DNA of 64,000 nt from Lactobacillus sp. ESL0785 (GCF_029395455.1 NZ_CP113916.1:434001-498000), one strand, 5' to 3'. Numbered from the stretch's first letter, positions 8,871 through 16,494 are shown. Made by a program: numbers and translations. Notes: generated by a model not told the origin, from the letters alone.

Positions 8871-10184
8871 ATGAAATTTAATTCAGAAAAAATAGCTAAC
8901 GGAATGGCATCCTTAGCTGGGAATCGTTATTTTACTGCTATTCGTGATGGGATGTCGGTAATTATTCCGGTATCAATTGTTAGTTCATTTTTTACGTTGG
9001 TAGCACAGCTGCCAACATTGATCCCAGCATTAAAACCAGCTTTAACGCCATATTTAGCTGATTTAACAATTCCAGTAACATTTTCAATTGGGTTAATGGC
9101 GTTGTTTTCTTGTTATGCAATTGCTGCAAGTTTAGCTAAAACTTATAAGCTGGATCGTAATTCAACCAGTACAATTGCAACGATGGTTTTCTTACTATTA
9201 GCAATTAAGCCAGGAACAATTACGCCGCAAATGGCTAAAACGACTGGAATTGCAGCTGGTACGGTTTTCCCAGCACAAAACTTTGGTGCTTACGGGTTGT
9301 TTACCGCAATGGTAGTAGCCATTTTATCAGTTGAAGTTATTCGTTTCTTTAAAAAGCATAACTTAGTTATTAAGATGCCGGATGTTATTCCGCCAGCTGT
9401 TTTAAATGCTTTTACTTCGTTAATTCCAGCTGCAGTTTTAATTATTGTAGCTTGGTTTATTAGAGTAGGACTTAATTTTGACTTTAATGCCTTCTTAATG
9501 CAATTATTGTCACCATTAGCTTACTTTGGTAAAGATAATTTGATTTCCGTATTAGTACCAATCTTCTTTAATTCACTGTTTTGGATGTTCGGTATTCACG
9601 GAGCTATTACGTCAACACCAGTTGTCCCATACTGGTACGCACACTTGAATGCAAATATGGCTGCTATTGCTCATGGAGCAACTGCTGCAACTGTGCCACA
9701 CTTTATGACTGAACAATTCTTGCAATTCTTCGTTTATATTGGTGGTTCTGGTTCAATTTTGGCACTTTGTATTTTATTAGCTTTCATGTCGAAGTCTAAG
9801 ACTGGTAAGGCAATGGGAGCAGTTGTTTTAGTACCAAGTATCTTTAATATTAATGAGCCAATTATTTTTGGTTTGCCAATTGTGTTAAACCCTTACTTTG
9901 CAGTACCGTTTATTTTAGCGCCAATGGCTGATGGGATTATCACTTGGGCAGCTACAGTAATGGGACTATTAAATAAAACAACGTCAATGGTTCCATGGCC
10001 GCTTCCAGCACCAATTGGTGCCTTTCTGGCTACTGGTTATGATTGGCGGGCAATTATCGTTACGTTAATTAATATTGCGGTTTCTGCTTTGATTTACTTC
10101 CCATTCTTCAAGATGTGGGATAAGCACCAAGTTAAGATTGAAGCTGAAACAGCTGCTGAAGAAGCTCAAGCTGCAAAGGCTTAA
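8871..10184 (+). CDS. PTS lactose/cellobiose-family EIIC permease
   Basis: About 437 residues with around ten hydrophobic segments. The family blocks are present: MFGIHGAITSTP in the middle, GGSGS, and FNINEPIIFGLPIVLNP around 325-345, which forms the substrate site. It moves a beta-disaccharide or related sugar while EIIB phosphorylates it. I chose ATG 8871 because GAAGGAAG (8858-8865) is an ideal ribosome site; the frame extends upstream only to a TTG. With the adjacent EIIA and EIIB it makes a complete transporter. The gene context (PBP4B-like, amino-sugar kinase, MupG) suggests a peptidoglycan sugar as substrate. Confidence 0.95.
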   Translation: MKFNSEKIANGMASLAGNRYFTAIRDGMSVIIPVSIVSSFFTLVAQLPTLIPALKPALTPYLADLTIPVTFSIGLMALFSCYAIAASLAKTYKLDRNSTSTIATMVFLLLAIKPGTITPQMAKTTGIAAGTVFPAQNFGAYGLFTAMVVAILSVEVIRFFKKHNLVIKMPDVIPPAVLNAFTSLIPAAVLIIVAWFIRVGLNFDFNAFLMQLLSPLAYFGKDNLISVLVPIFFNSLFWMFGIHGAITSTPVVPYWYAHLNANMAAIAHGATAATVPHFMTEQFLQFFVYIGGSGSILALCILLAFMSKSKTGKAMGAVVLVPSIFNINEPIIFGLPIVLNPYFAVPFILAPMADGIITWAATVMGLLNKTTSMVPWPLPAPIGAFLATGYDWRAIIVTLINIAVSALIYFPFFKMWDKHQVKIEAETAAEEAQAAKA

Positions 10185-10205
10185 TTAATTTTAGGAGGAT
10201 ACCTG

Positions 10206-10517
10206 ATGAAAATTTTATTATCATGCAGTGGTGGAATGAGTTCATCATTGATTGCTACAGGTCTTGAAAAAGAAGGTAAGAAACGTGGTCAAGATGTAAT
10301 TGTTAAGGCTACAGGCACTGAAAATGTCGCTGATGATTTGAGTGCTGACCAATATGATGTTGTCTTACTGGCACCACAGGCTGTTTACCGTAAGCAAGCA
10401 GTTGCAGATGAGGCTAAGGATCATAATATTAAGTTTGTTATGATTCCGCGAACAATGTATAATCCTCTAGCTGCGGGTAAGTTGCTTGACCTAGTAAATG
10501 AAGAATTGAAAAAATAA
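10206..10517 (+). CDS. PTS lactose/cellobiose-family EIIB
   Basis: A 103-residue cytosolic domain with the phospho-cysteine Cys7 in LLSCSGGMSSS, the P-loop-like turn of this family. It receives phosphate from the EIIA at 8501 and gives it to sugar held by EIIC. A TAGGAGG ribosome site precedes ATG 10206. A hairpin terminator follows, so the MupG gene downstream is reached only by read-through or its own promoter. Confidence 0.95.
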   Translation: MKILLSCSGGMSSSLIATGLEKEGKKRGQDVIVKATGTENVADDLSADQYDVVLLAPQAVYRKQAVADEAKDHNIKFVMIPRTMYNPLAAGKLLDLVNEELKK

Positions 10518-10523
10518 TTTGTA

Positions 10524-10560
10524 AAAAGCACTTCAGCAGATATTGGTGAAGTGCTTTTTG
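10524..10560 (+). terminator. Terminator-like hairpin between EIIB and MupG genes
   Basis: AAAAAGCACTTC pairs with GAAGTGCTTTTT. The hairpin stands inside the gene run, so it probably reduces rather than abolishes expression of the genes downstream. Confidence 0.75.
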
Positions 10561-10583
10561 TTAAAACGATAAGGAGAAATTTT

Positions 10584-11681
10584 ATGACAATGCGACATAT
10601 TGGGTTATCCATTTATCCTGATCATAGTGATGCCCAAAAAGACGAGCAATATTTATTGCTGGGAGAAAAGTATGGCTATACCCGAATTTTTATGAGTATG
10701 TTAGAAGCTAAGGATGTTGAAGCAACTAAGAAAAAGTTTCAACATATTATTCAGTTTGGTAATAAGCATGGCTTCAGTACAACTTTGGATGTGTCACCCC
10801 GGATTTTTAAGCAATTAGGAGTTTCATATACTGATTTATCATTTTTTAAAGAGTTAGGTGCTGCAGCAATTAGGCTTGATGAAGGGTTTGATGGTAAGAC
10901 CGAGGCCGAATTGACTTATAATCCTGAACAGATGATTATTGAATTAAATATGAGTAACAATACGGGCTACTTAGATAATATTTTAAGCTATCAGGCTAAT
11001 GAACCGTTTATTTATGGTTGTCATAACTTTTATCCTCAAGTAGGTTGCGGCCTAGAAGACCATTTCTTTGAGGAATGTAGTAAAAATTTTAAGAAGCATG
11101 GTATTCATACAGCTGCGTTTGTTTCTAGTCAATGTGGTAAACATGGTCCATGGGATGTGAATGATGGTTTGCCAACACGTGAAAACGACCGATACTTACC
11201 GATTGAGGTACAGGCTAAGTCATTATTTATGACTAATTTAATTGATGATGTCATTATTGGTAATTCATATGCTAGTGAAGATGAATTACGTCGGCTGAGC
11301 GAATTAGACAGATATATGCTTTCTTTTGATGTTGATTTGTTGCCAAGTATTAGTCCATTAGAAAAGCAAATTTTGTTAGAAGATAAGCATTTTCGCCGTG
11401 GTGATAGCAATGCCTTAGTAGCTCGTTCAACTATGCCACGAGTTTGGCATCGTGATGAAGCTAATCCTGCTCATGATAATCAAGAACAATTTCAAGTCGG
11501 CGATATCTTAATTGGTAATGATGACTTCGGGATTTATAAGAATGAGCTACAAGTTGTTTTACAGCCGCATAGTGATAAACGGAAAAATAAGATTGCTGCA
11601 ATTAAACCAAGCGAATTGTCATTACTCAAATATTTGCGGCCGTGGACTAAATTTAAGTTTGAAAGCCATCAGGATGAATAA
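10584..11681 (+). CDS. mupG: MupG/DUF871 family protein, putative 6-phospho-N-acetylmuramidase
   Basis: 365 residues. The N-terminal two thirds form a TIM-barrel-like DUF871 domain (HIGLSIYPDHS at the start, LDVSPRIF near 72, YGCHNFYPQ near 144) and the C-terminal third a cyclophilin-like domain (about 245-365). S. aureus MupG, the characterised member, cleaves MurNAc-6-phosphate-GlcNAc to MurNAc-6-phosphate and GlcNAc. ATG 10584 has AAGGAGA upstream. Position after a complete PTS and near an amino-sugar kinase fits cleavage of an imported 6-phospho-disaccharide. No MurQ etherase is in the window, so either it is elsewhere or the substrate differs. Confidence 0.85.
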   Translation: MTMRHIGLSIYPDHSDAQKDEQYLLLGEKYGYTRIFMSMLEAKDVEATKKKFQHIIQFGNKHGFSTTLDVSPRIFKQLGVSYTDLSFFKELGAAAIRLDEGFDGKTEAELTYNPEQMIIELNMSNNTGYLDNILSYQANEPFIYGCHNFYPQVGCGLEDHFFEECSKNFKKHGIHTAAFVSSQCGKHGPWDVNDGLPTRENDRYLPIEVQAKSLFMTNLIDDVIIGNSYASEDELRRLSELDRYMLSFDVDLLPSISPLEKQILLEDKHFRRGDSNALVARSTMPRVWHRDEANPAHDNQEQFQVGDILIGNDDFGIYKNELQVVLQPHSDKRKNKIAAIKPSELSLLKYLRPWTKFKFESHQDE

Positions 11682-12001
11682 TGGGTACTGCTTTAGTTAT
11701 TGTCGTAGTTTTGCTGGTCTTGTTTTTAGTAGCTCTTAAATTGGTCGCGCAGGTTTATCGCGCGGGTTATCGCATTTACAGTATTCTTCTTGAAGTAATC
11801 AGTATTGTATTGCTAACAATTATTCTGGTTTATTGCAAAAATAAAGTTGTACTTATGTTAGCGATGGTTATCTTTGCCTTTTGCTGTATGGTCTTTTTGA
11901 TTGCCTTTAGTCGTAATTTTCAGGCGACAATGAAGGGTGAAGGCAAGGGAATAATTGCTAAATGGATTCGTAAAACAACTACCAAAAATAAAAAGCATTA
12001 A
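11681..12001 (+). CDS. Small membrane protein of unknown function
   Basis: A 106-residue protein not recognised. It has about three hydrophobic segments (near 1-22, 31-50 and 53-75) and a basic C-terminal tail (KWIRKTTTKNKKH). The ATG overlaps the last base of the mupG stop (TAATG), so the two are co-translated. It may belong to the wall-sugar system or simply ride on the operon. Confidence 0.75.
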   Translation: MGTALVIVVVLLVLFLVALKLVAQVYRAGYRIYSILLEVISIVLLTIILVYCKNKVVLMLAMVIFAFCCMVFLIAFSRNFQATMKGEGKGIIAKWIRKTTTKNKKH

Positions 12002-12039
12002 TTAAGCTATATTGGGGGATTTTTTTATAGTAATGATTG

Positions 12040-12048
12040 TGCTATACT
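12040..12048 (+). promoter_or_regulatory. Extended -10 promoter of the riboswitch transcript
   Basis: TGC followed directly by TATACT, a classical extended -10 element, about 16 bases before the aptamer. There is no convincing -35 box. Confidence 0.5.
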
Positions 12049-12063
12049 ATATCTAATTTATAA

Positions 12064-12143
12064 GTAACGTCACTAGGGGTGCTGATAGCTGAGAAATACC
12101 CTTGGAACCTGAACAGGACAATACCTGCGTTAGGGAAGTGTTA
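12064..12143 (+). promoter_or_regulatory. TPP riboswitch aptamer (THI element)
   Basis: The conserved blocks occur in order: AGGGGTGC, GCTGAGA, ATACCC, GAACCTGA, an AATACCTGCG segment and AGGGAA. P1 can form between CACT (12071-12074) and AGTG (12137-12140). It binds thiamine pyrophosphate and controls the YkoE-like genes downstream. Confidence 0.96.
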
Positions 12144-12160
12144 ATACAAGCATTTAATTT

Positions 12161-12200
12161 GTACTCCTTGCTGACGTCATAGTTAGTTAGGAGTATTTTT
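12161..12200 (+). terminator. Riboswitch expression platform: terminator and ribosome-site sequester
   Basis: GTACTCCT (12161-12168) pairs with AGGAGTAT (12189-12196), followed by T's just before ATG 12202. The stem hides the GGAG ribosome site and also looks like an intrinsic terminator, so TPP could act at transcription, translation or both. Confidence 0.8.
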
Positions 12201-12201
12201 T

Positions 12202-12780
12202 ATGTTCACAAGATCATCCAAATGGAATGTGAAGTCGATTATTTTGGTGGCTTTAATAGGTATTATTATGGGTATCATTTATACATACGGCTTTAATTGG
12301 GCTTATAACTTAGTTAAAATGGCGTTATTGCCAACCGGTTTTGCGCCAGTGACAGATACTGTCTTTTCTGGTTTATGGTTAATTGCAGCGCCATTGGCTA
12401 TGTACTTTGTCCCTACTGTAGGTTCAGGTACAGTTGGGGAAGTCTTAGCAGCAATTGTTGAAATGGCGATTGGTGGTCAATGGGGTGCAATTACCGTTGT
12501 TTCTGGCTTAATTCAAGGAGCAACCAACGAGATTGGCTTTTTCCCGAAAAAAGAACGTTACCAACAATTTACGTGGAAAAGTGTTATGACTGGAGCATTT
12601 TTTGCAGGACTAGGTGCATTTATTCCAACTTATTTCTTATATGGTTGGAATAAATTTAGCATAACTTTGCAAGTTGTCATGTTTATTACTGACATTGTTT
12701 CTGCACTTGTATTTGACGGGGTTTTGGTAAAGTTGATTACCAACTTATTTGATCGTGCTTTGCGGCCGCGCTTAGCGTAA
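12202..12780 (+). CDS. YkoE-family ECF transporter S component (thiamine/HMP uptake), copy 1
   Basis: A 192-residue, five- to six-helix membrane protein. The block GEVLAAIVEMAIGGQWG (about 80-96) and the following GLIQGATNEIGF match the YkoE family of substrate-binding S components for thiamine or hydroxymethylpyrimidine. It needs an ECF module (two ATPases and EcfT), which is not in the window; lactobacilli usually use a shared one encoded elsewhere. The TPP riboswitch directly upstream supports a thiamine-related substrate. Confidence 0.88.
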   Translation: MFTRSSKWNVKSIILVALIGIIMGIIYTYGFNWAYNLVKMALLPTGFAPVTDTVFSGLWLIAAPLAMYFVPTVGSGTVGEVLAAIVEMAIGGQWGAITVVSGLIQGATNEIGFFPKKERYQQFTWKSVMTGAFFAGLGAFIPTYFLYGWNKFSITLQVVMFITDIVSALVFDGVLVKLITNLFDRALRPRLA

Positions 12781-12799
12781 ATTAATTTGAATCTGGCGA

Positions 12800-13381
12800 A
12801 TGATGTTTATTAGATTTTCAAAATGGAATATTAAAGCAATTATTTTTGTTGTCTTAATTGGGATTTTATTAGGTTTTATCTACGAGTTTGGTGTTGATAA
12901 TTTATATAATTTAGGCAAAATCTTATTGGTACCGACAGGCTTTGCACCAGCAACGGATTCTATCTTTACAGGGTTATGGCTAATTGCAGCACCGTTAACC
13001 ATGTACTTTGTTCCCTTGCCAGGGGCTGGAATAATTGGTGAAGTTTTGGCTTCTGTGGTTGAAATGCTGCTAGGTGGTCAATGGGGCATTATGACAATAG
13101 TTTCTGGCTTAGTTCAGGGAGCGACAAATGAAATAGGTTTTTTCCCGAAAAAAGAACGATATCAAAAGTTTTCGTGGAAAAGTGTCTTAACTGGAGCTGT
13201 TTGCGCTGGCATTGGTGCGTTTGTTAGAAGATACCTTGTTTATGGTTTAAATTATTATTCGTGGCAATTACAACTTAGTATTTTTTTAATTGATCTTTGT
13301 TCGGCCATTGTTTTTGATGGCATTTTGGTTAAGTTGATTACTAAGTTATTTGCACGAGGATTAAAACCGAAAATTAAATAA
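12800..13381 (+). CDS. YkoE-family ECF S component, copy 2
   Basis: A 193-residue tandem paralogue of the gene 20 bases upstream, clearly alike along its whole length (shared LPTGFAP-type, GLWLIAAPL, VSGLVQGATNEIGFFPKKERY segments). It differs at loop residues, so it may bind a different thiamine precursor or analogue. The ribosome site is weak; the start may be ATG 12800 or 12803. Both copies are under the same TPP riboswitch and share a terminator with udk. Confidence 0.88.
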   Translation: MMFIRFSKWNIKAIIFVVLIGILLGFIYEFGVDNLYNLGKILLVPTGFAPATDSIFTGLWLIAAPLTMYFVPLPGAGIIGEVLASVVEMLLGGQWGIMTIVSGLVQGATNEIGFFPKKERYQKFSWKSVLTGAVCAGIGAFVRRYLVYGLNYYSWQLQLSIFLIDLCSAIVFDGILVKLITKLFARGLKPKIK

Positions 13382-13383
13382 TA

Positions 13384-13415
13384 AAAAAAGCTACGATTAA
13401 TATCGTGGCTTTTTT
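13384..13415. terminator. Bidirectional terminator between the YkoE pair and udk
   Basis: AAAAAAGCTACGAT pairs with ATCGTGGCTTTTTT (one G-U pair). A- and T-tracts flank it on both sides. Confidence 0.88.
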
Positions 13416-13416
13416 A

Positions 13417-14058
13417 TTATTTTTCTTTTTTTCCTAAAATAGCATGTACCTTAGTTGTCAACATATCGATTGCAACGTCGTTTTCGCCGCCTTCGGGAAC
13501 AATAATGTCGGCATAACGTTTAGTTGGCTCAATGAATTGATGATACATTGGTTTAACTGTACCTAAATATTGCTCAATTACAGAATCAATTGAGCGACCA
13601 CGATCCTGAATATCGCGCTCGAGTCGTCTAATGAAACGGATATCATCATCAGTATCGACATAAACTTTGATATCCATTAAATCACGAATCTCCTCACTGG
13701 CTAAGACTAAAATTCCTTCTAGAATAATAATGTCAGCGGGTTCAACATGGATTGTTTGCTTGCTTCGAGTGTGTTCTTTGAAGTCGTATACAGGCATTTC
13801 AATTGGTTGGTAATTAAGCAGATCATTAATTTGAGCTTTTAATAGGGGAATATCAAAGGCATCGGGATGATCATAGTTAATCGTCATTCTTTGGCTCATT
13901 GGAATTCCAGTATTATCTTTATAATATGAATCTTGCGTCATAATCAAGACATGCTCATTTTCTTGCATTTGATCAACGATTTTATGGGCAATGGTTGTTT
14001 TTCCACTGCCTGAGCCGCCAGTAATGCCAATTACGACGGGTTTTTCAAGTTTAGACAT
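13417..14058 (-). CDS. udk: Uridine kinase
   Basis: About 213 residues, phosphorylating uridine and cytidine to UMP and CMP. The P-loop GGSGSGKTT lies at 13-21, with the DSYY and YDHPDAFD nucleoside-binding segments following. I start at the ATG whose first base is 14058 because AAGGAGAG sits at the right distance; the frame runs upstream only to a weak GTG at 14079. It is a single gene, convergent with the riboswitch operon, and one of several nucleoside-salvage genes in this window. Confidence 0.95.
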   Translation of the reverse strand: MSKLEKPVVIGITGGSGSGKTTIAHKIVDQMQENEHVLIMTQDSYYKDNTGIPMSQRMTINYDHPDAFDIPLLKAQINDLLNYQPIEMPVYDFKEHTRSKQTIHVEPADIIILEGILVLASEEIRDLMDIKVYVDTDDDIRFIRRLERDIQDRGRSIDSVIEQYLGTVKPMYHQFIEPTKRYADIIVPEGGENDVAIDMLTTKVHAILGKKEK

Positions 14059-14230
14059 TAGACTCTCCTTTTTTATCACATAATATTTTACTTTAGTTTT
14101 TATCGGAATACCACTAAAAAAAGATTAAAGTGAAAATTTATTACATTCTCTAAGGATTACAAGTGAAAGAGTAGCTAGGTAATTTATTATATAAATTTAC
14201 AGTTGCAATACTTTTATCTTATTTAAAAAC

Positions 14231-14259
14231 TTGAATTGATAATATATAAGCGCTAACAT
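14231..14259 (+). promoter_or_regulatory. Promoter with overlapping cre site upstream of fructokinase
   Basis: TTGAAT (14231-14236), 17-base spacer and TAACAT (14254-14259). TATAAGCGCTAACA (14245-14258) matches the cre consensus at 12 of 14 positions and covers the -10 box. The start codon is about 215 bases downstream. The rest of the 14059-14473 gap holds only AT-rich sequence and one doubtful reading frame. Confidence 0.5.
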
Positions 14260-14282
14260 AATTATTATATTAGATAATAAAA

Positions 14283-14483
14283 ATGAAAAAAGGCAGTATA
14301 AAAAATAATTTTGAAGAGATGGGAAATATTAAAAAGAAAATTGACTTTTATGAAATAGGTGTTCTATATCAGAATGAACTGAGCAAAAACATGCTCATGA
14401 TACAGATTTTAGACAATATACGAGTAAGTAGAGATTATAGTTATAAATTACAAGCAATTAAGGAGAAAAAACTATGTTATTAG
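14283..14483 (+). CDS. Doubtful 66-residue reading frame in the fructokinase leader
   Basis: A Lys-rich 66-residue frame with no ribosome site before its ATG; it overlaps the first ten bases of fructokinase in another frame. The sequence is AT-rich and the protein resembles nothing I know. More likely a chance frame in a long leader than a gene. Confidence 0.15.
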   Translation: MKKGSIKNNFEEMGNIKKKIDFYEIGVLYQNELSKNMLMIQILDNIRVSRDYSYKLQAIKEKKLCY

Positions 14484-15346
14484 GCTCAATTGAAGCCGGT
14501 GGTACTAAATTTGTATGTGCAGTCGGTAACGAAAATTATCAAGTTAAGGATACAATTACTTTTCCAACAACTACTCCAGAGGAAACTTTACAGAAGACTG
14601 CGGATTATTTTAAGCAATTCACTGTTGATGCAATTAGTGTTGCCTCATTTGGTCCTTTGGAAATCCGTCAAACATCGCCTAAATATGGTTATATTACGAC
14701 AACCCCTAAAAAAGGTTGGCAGGATACTGATTTTATTGGCTTTTTGAAAAAACAGGTTAATGTGCCAATGTTCTTTACAACTGATGTTAATGGCTCAGCT
14801 TATGGCGAATATGTGATGTCGTTATTGTCAAACGAAGATCTTGATTCATTGGTTTATTACACGATTGGTACTGGTGTCGGCGGCGGAGCAATTATTAATG
14901 GTAAGTTAGTCGGTGCATTAGGTCATCCTGAGATGGGGCACGTTCTACTTAAGCGTCATCCAGATGATCTTGATTTTGCTGGAGTCTGCCCATATCACAA
15001 AGATTGTCTTGAAGGCTTAGTGTCAGGACCAACCTTTGAAGCAAGGCTGCATCAAGCGGGACAGAATGTGCCATTGACTGATCCTGTTTGGGATATTATG
15101 AGTTATTATGTAGCTCAGGCTGCGTTACAGGTAACCCTAATTTTGCGACCAGATAAAATTATTTTTGGTGGCGGCGTAACAAGTGAAAAGTTCTTACAAA
15201 AAGTACGACGCGATTTTGCTAAGATGTTAAACGGCTATGTTGATATACCAGATTTAACCAAGTATATTGTGATGCCAGCAATTGCTAATAATGGCTCAGC
15301 AACTGTGGGTAACTTTGCTTTGGCTAAGCGATTATTAAAGGAATAA
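14474..15346 (+). CDS. scrK: ROK-family fructokinase
   Basis: A 290-residue cytosolic kinase converting fructose to fructose-6-phosphate. It has the ATP motif GGTKF (9-13), catalytic Asp104 in TTDVNGSAYGE, GTGVGGG (132-138) and the zinc-binding cluster typical of ROK kinases (His156, Cys172, His175, Cys178). AAGGAG precedes ATG 14474. It is monocistronic with a cre-controlled promoter. Mannose or glucose activity is common in this family, so specificity is inferred from the overall fructokinase pattern. Confidence 0.92.
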   Translation: MLLGSIEAGGTKFVCAVGNENYQVKDTITFPTTTPEETLQKTADYFKQFTVDAISVASFGPLEIRQTSPKYGYITTTPKKGWQDTDFIGFLKKQVNVPMFFTTDVNGSAYGEYVMSLLSNEDLDSLVYYTIGTGVGGGAIINGKLVGALGHPEMGHVLLKRHPDDLDFAGVCPYHKDCLEGLVSGPTFEARLHQAGQNVPLTDPVWDIMSYYVAQAALQVTLILRPDKIIFGGGVTSEKFLQKVRRDFAKMLNGYVDIPDLTKYIVMPAIANNGSATVGNFALAKRLLKE

Positions 15347-15584
15347 ATCGCTGATAAAATAATTGGGATGGTATGTGAGAGAACTTTGTACGTTTCCTAG
15401 GTGTCTTTAATAGTAGCAAAATTAAAACGACAGATTATTTCTGTGGTTAGTCTGGAAACAGGAAAAAGTATACCGATAATTATTGGTAATATTTTACTTA
15501 ATAAAACATAATATATTTACAGCTATTTAAAAATACAAGTTCGTAATAAATAAAAGCATAAAAAATGTAATAAATAACGTTGTA
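15347..15584. other. Intergenic stretch without recognised content
   Basis: AT-rich sequence after fructokinase. I see no supported gene, RNA or strong hairpin in it; the promoter of the small membrane protein begins at its right end. Confidence 0.6.
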
Positions 15585-15613
15585 TTGCAAAAGCAACTGC
15601 TTAAGCTTAATAT
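15585..15613 (+). promoter_or_regulatory. Promoter of the small membrane protein at 15651
   Basis: TTGCAA (15585-15590), 17-base spacer, TAATAT (15608-15613). A TATAAT at about 15626-15632 is an alternative -10. Confidence 0.45.
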
Positions 15614-15650
15614 AAAACCAGCAATATTTATAATGTAAAGGGTGATATAA

Positions 15651-15866
15651 ATGAGTAATACGTTAATTGGTCTAATCATGGGAGTAGTATGTATTCTTGC
15701 TGGGTTATGGGAATTTTATGCTTTTCGAAAGCATTTACAGTTTATTCGGACTAATGGTAATAAGGAAACTTCTACTTTTTTGTTGAATTCTTATTGGTTT
15801 AGTATTGTTTTCAGTGTTTTATTTTTTATTGCTGGTGTAATTTGTTTGCTAAAGATATTGCTGTAA
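15651..15866 (+). CDS. Small two-helix membrane protein, paralogue of the gene at 16567
   Basis: 71 residues with two membrane segments (about 5-25 and 48-69) joined by a short charged loop. It shares the pattern G-x-W-E-x-Y-A ... K-x-x-x-x-x-x-R ... G-x-K-x-T-S-x-F-L ... W ... IVF with the 64-residue protein at 16567. AAAGGGTGAT is a good ribosome site. The family is unknown to me. Its position beside a PTS EIIA suggests, but does not prove, a link to sugar transport. Confidence 0.75.
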   Translation: MSNTLIGLIMGVVCILAGLWEFYAFRKHLQFIRTNGNKETSTFLLNSYWFSIVFSVLFFIAGVICLLKILL

Positions 15867-15879
15867 TTAATGAATAAGT

Positions 15880-15916
15880 AAAGCTTCTTAGAGCGATACG
15901 TCTAAGAAGCTTTTTT
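15880..15916 (+). terminator. Terminator after the small membrane protein
   Basis: Perfect stem AAAGCTTCTTAGA/TCTAAGAAGCTTT with an eight-base loop, then T's. Confidence 0.92.
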
Positions 15917-15974
15917 AGTTAATATTTGGTCTAGTTAGTAGTATGGGACTGATCCAACGTTTATTTTTAGCCTT

Positions 15975-16003
15975 GTAAACAATTTAATATTTAAATTGTT
16001 TAC
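15975..16003. repeat. Perfect 29-base inverted repeat, probable repressor operator
   Basis: Arms of 13 bases (GTAAACAATTTAA and its exact complement) around TAT. It overlaps the -35 box of the EIIA promoter and has no T-run, so it reads as a protein-binding site rather than a terminator. The regulator is not identified. Confidence 0.7.
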
Positions 16004-16026
16004 TGTTTATTTGAAAGCGCTATAAT
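15999..16026 (+). promoter_or_regulatory. EIIA promoter with overlapping cre
   Basis: TTTACT (15999-16004), 16-base spacer, TATAAT (16021-16026). TGAAAGCGCTATAA (16012-16025) matches cre at 12 of 14 positions and covers the -10 box, so CcpA binding would exclude RNA polymerase. Confidence 0.7.
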
Positions 16027-16070
16027 GATATTATATAAAATTAATATTTAGGAGAAATTAAGGAGATAAC

Positions 16071-16457
16071 ATGGCTGATAATAAAGAAAATGCAGAAAAG
16101 AAAACTGCTGAAGATAAGGAACAAGAAACTTTAATGGCTGCAATGGGCTTGATTGCTAACGGTGGCAATGCTAAAAGTTTAGCTTTTGAGGCAATTAGAG
16201 CTGCCAAGAAGGGTGATATTTATACCGCACGGTCCAAGCTAAAAGAAGCAGATGATTCTTTACTGCAAGCACATAATTCGCAAACCAATATGTTAACTAA
16301 GGAAGCTCAGGGTGATCATACACACATCACTTTGCTAGTTGTTCACTCACAAGATCACTTAATGAATGCGATAACTTTTAGAGATTTGGCTGGAGAAATG
16401 GTTGATTTATATGAAAAATTATATCAAGCAGATGCTCTAAAAAAGGCTGGTGAATAG
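16071..16457 (+). CDS. PTS lactose/cellobiose-family EIIA, solitary
   Basis: 128 residues; the phospho-accepting His92 and the second conserved His96 are both present in VVHSQDHLM. A charged extension of about 18 residues precedes the helical core. A strong AAGGAG ribosome site lies before ATG 16071. No EIIB or EIIC is adjacent; the nearest without its own EIIA are at 21560 and 22441, five kilobases on. All are near cre sites and a phospho-beta-glucosidase, so they probably form one cellobiose-type transporter. Confidence 0.93.
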   Translation: MADNKENAEKKTAEDKEQETLMAAMGLIANGGNAKSLAFEAIRAAKKGDIYTARSKLKEADDSLLQAHNSQTNMLTKEAQGDHTHITLLVVHSQDHLMNAITFRDLAGEMVDLYEKLYQADALKKAGE

Positions 16458-16468
16458 GTTAACCTAAG

Positions 16469-16494
16469 GAAGATCAAGTTGGTCTTCTTTTTTT
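16469..16494 (+). terminator. Terminator after the solitary EIIA
   Basis: GAAGATC pairs with GGTCTTC (one G-U pair) around a short loop, then a run of seven T's. Confidence 0.8.
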
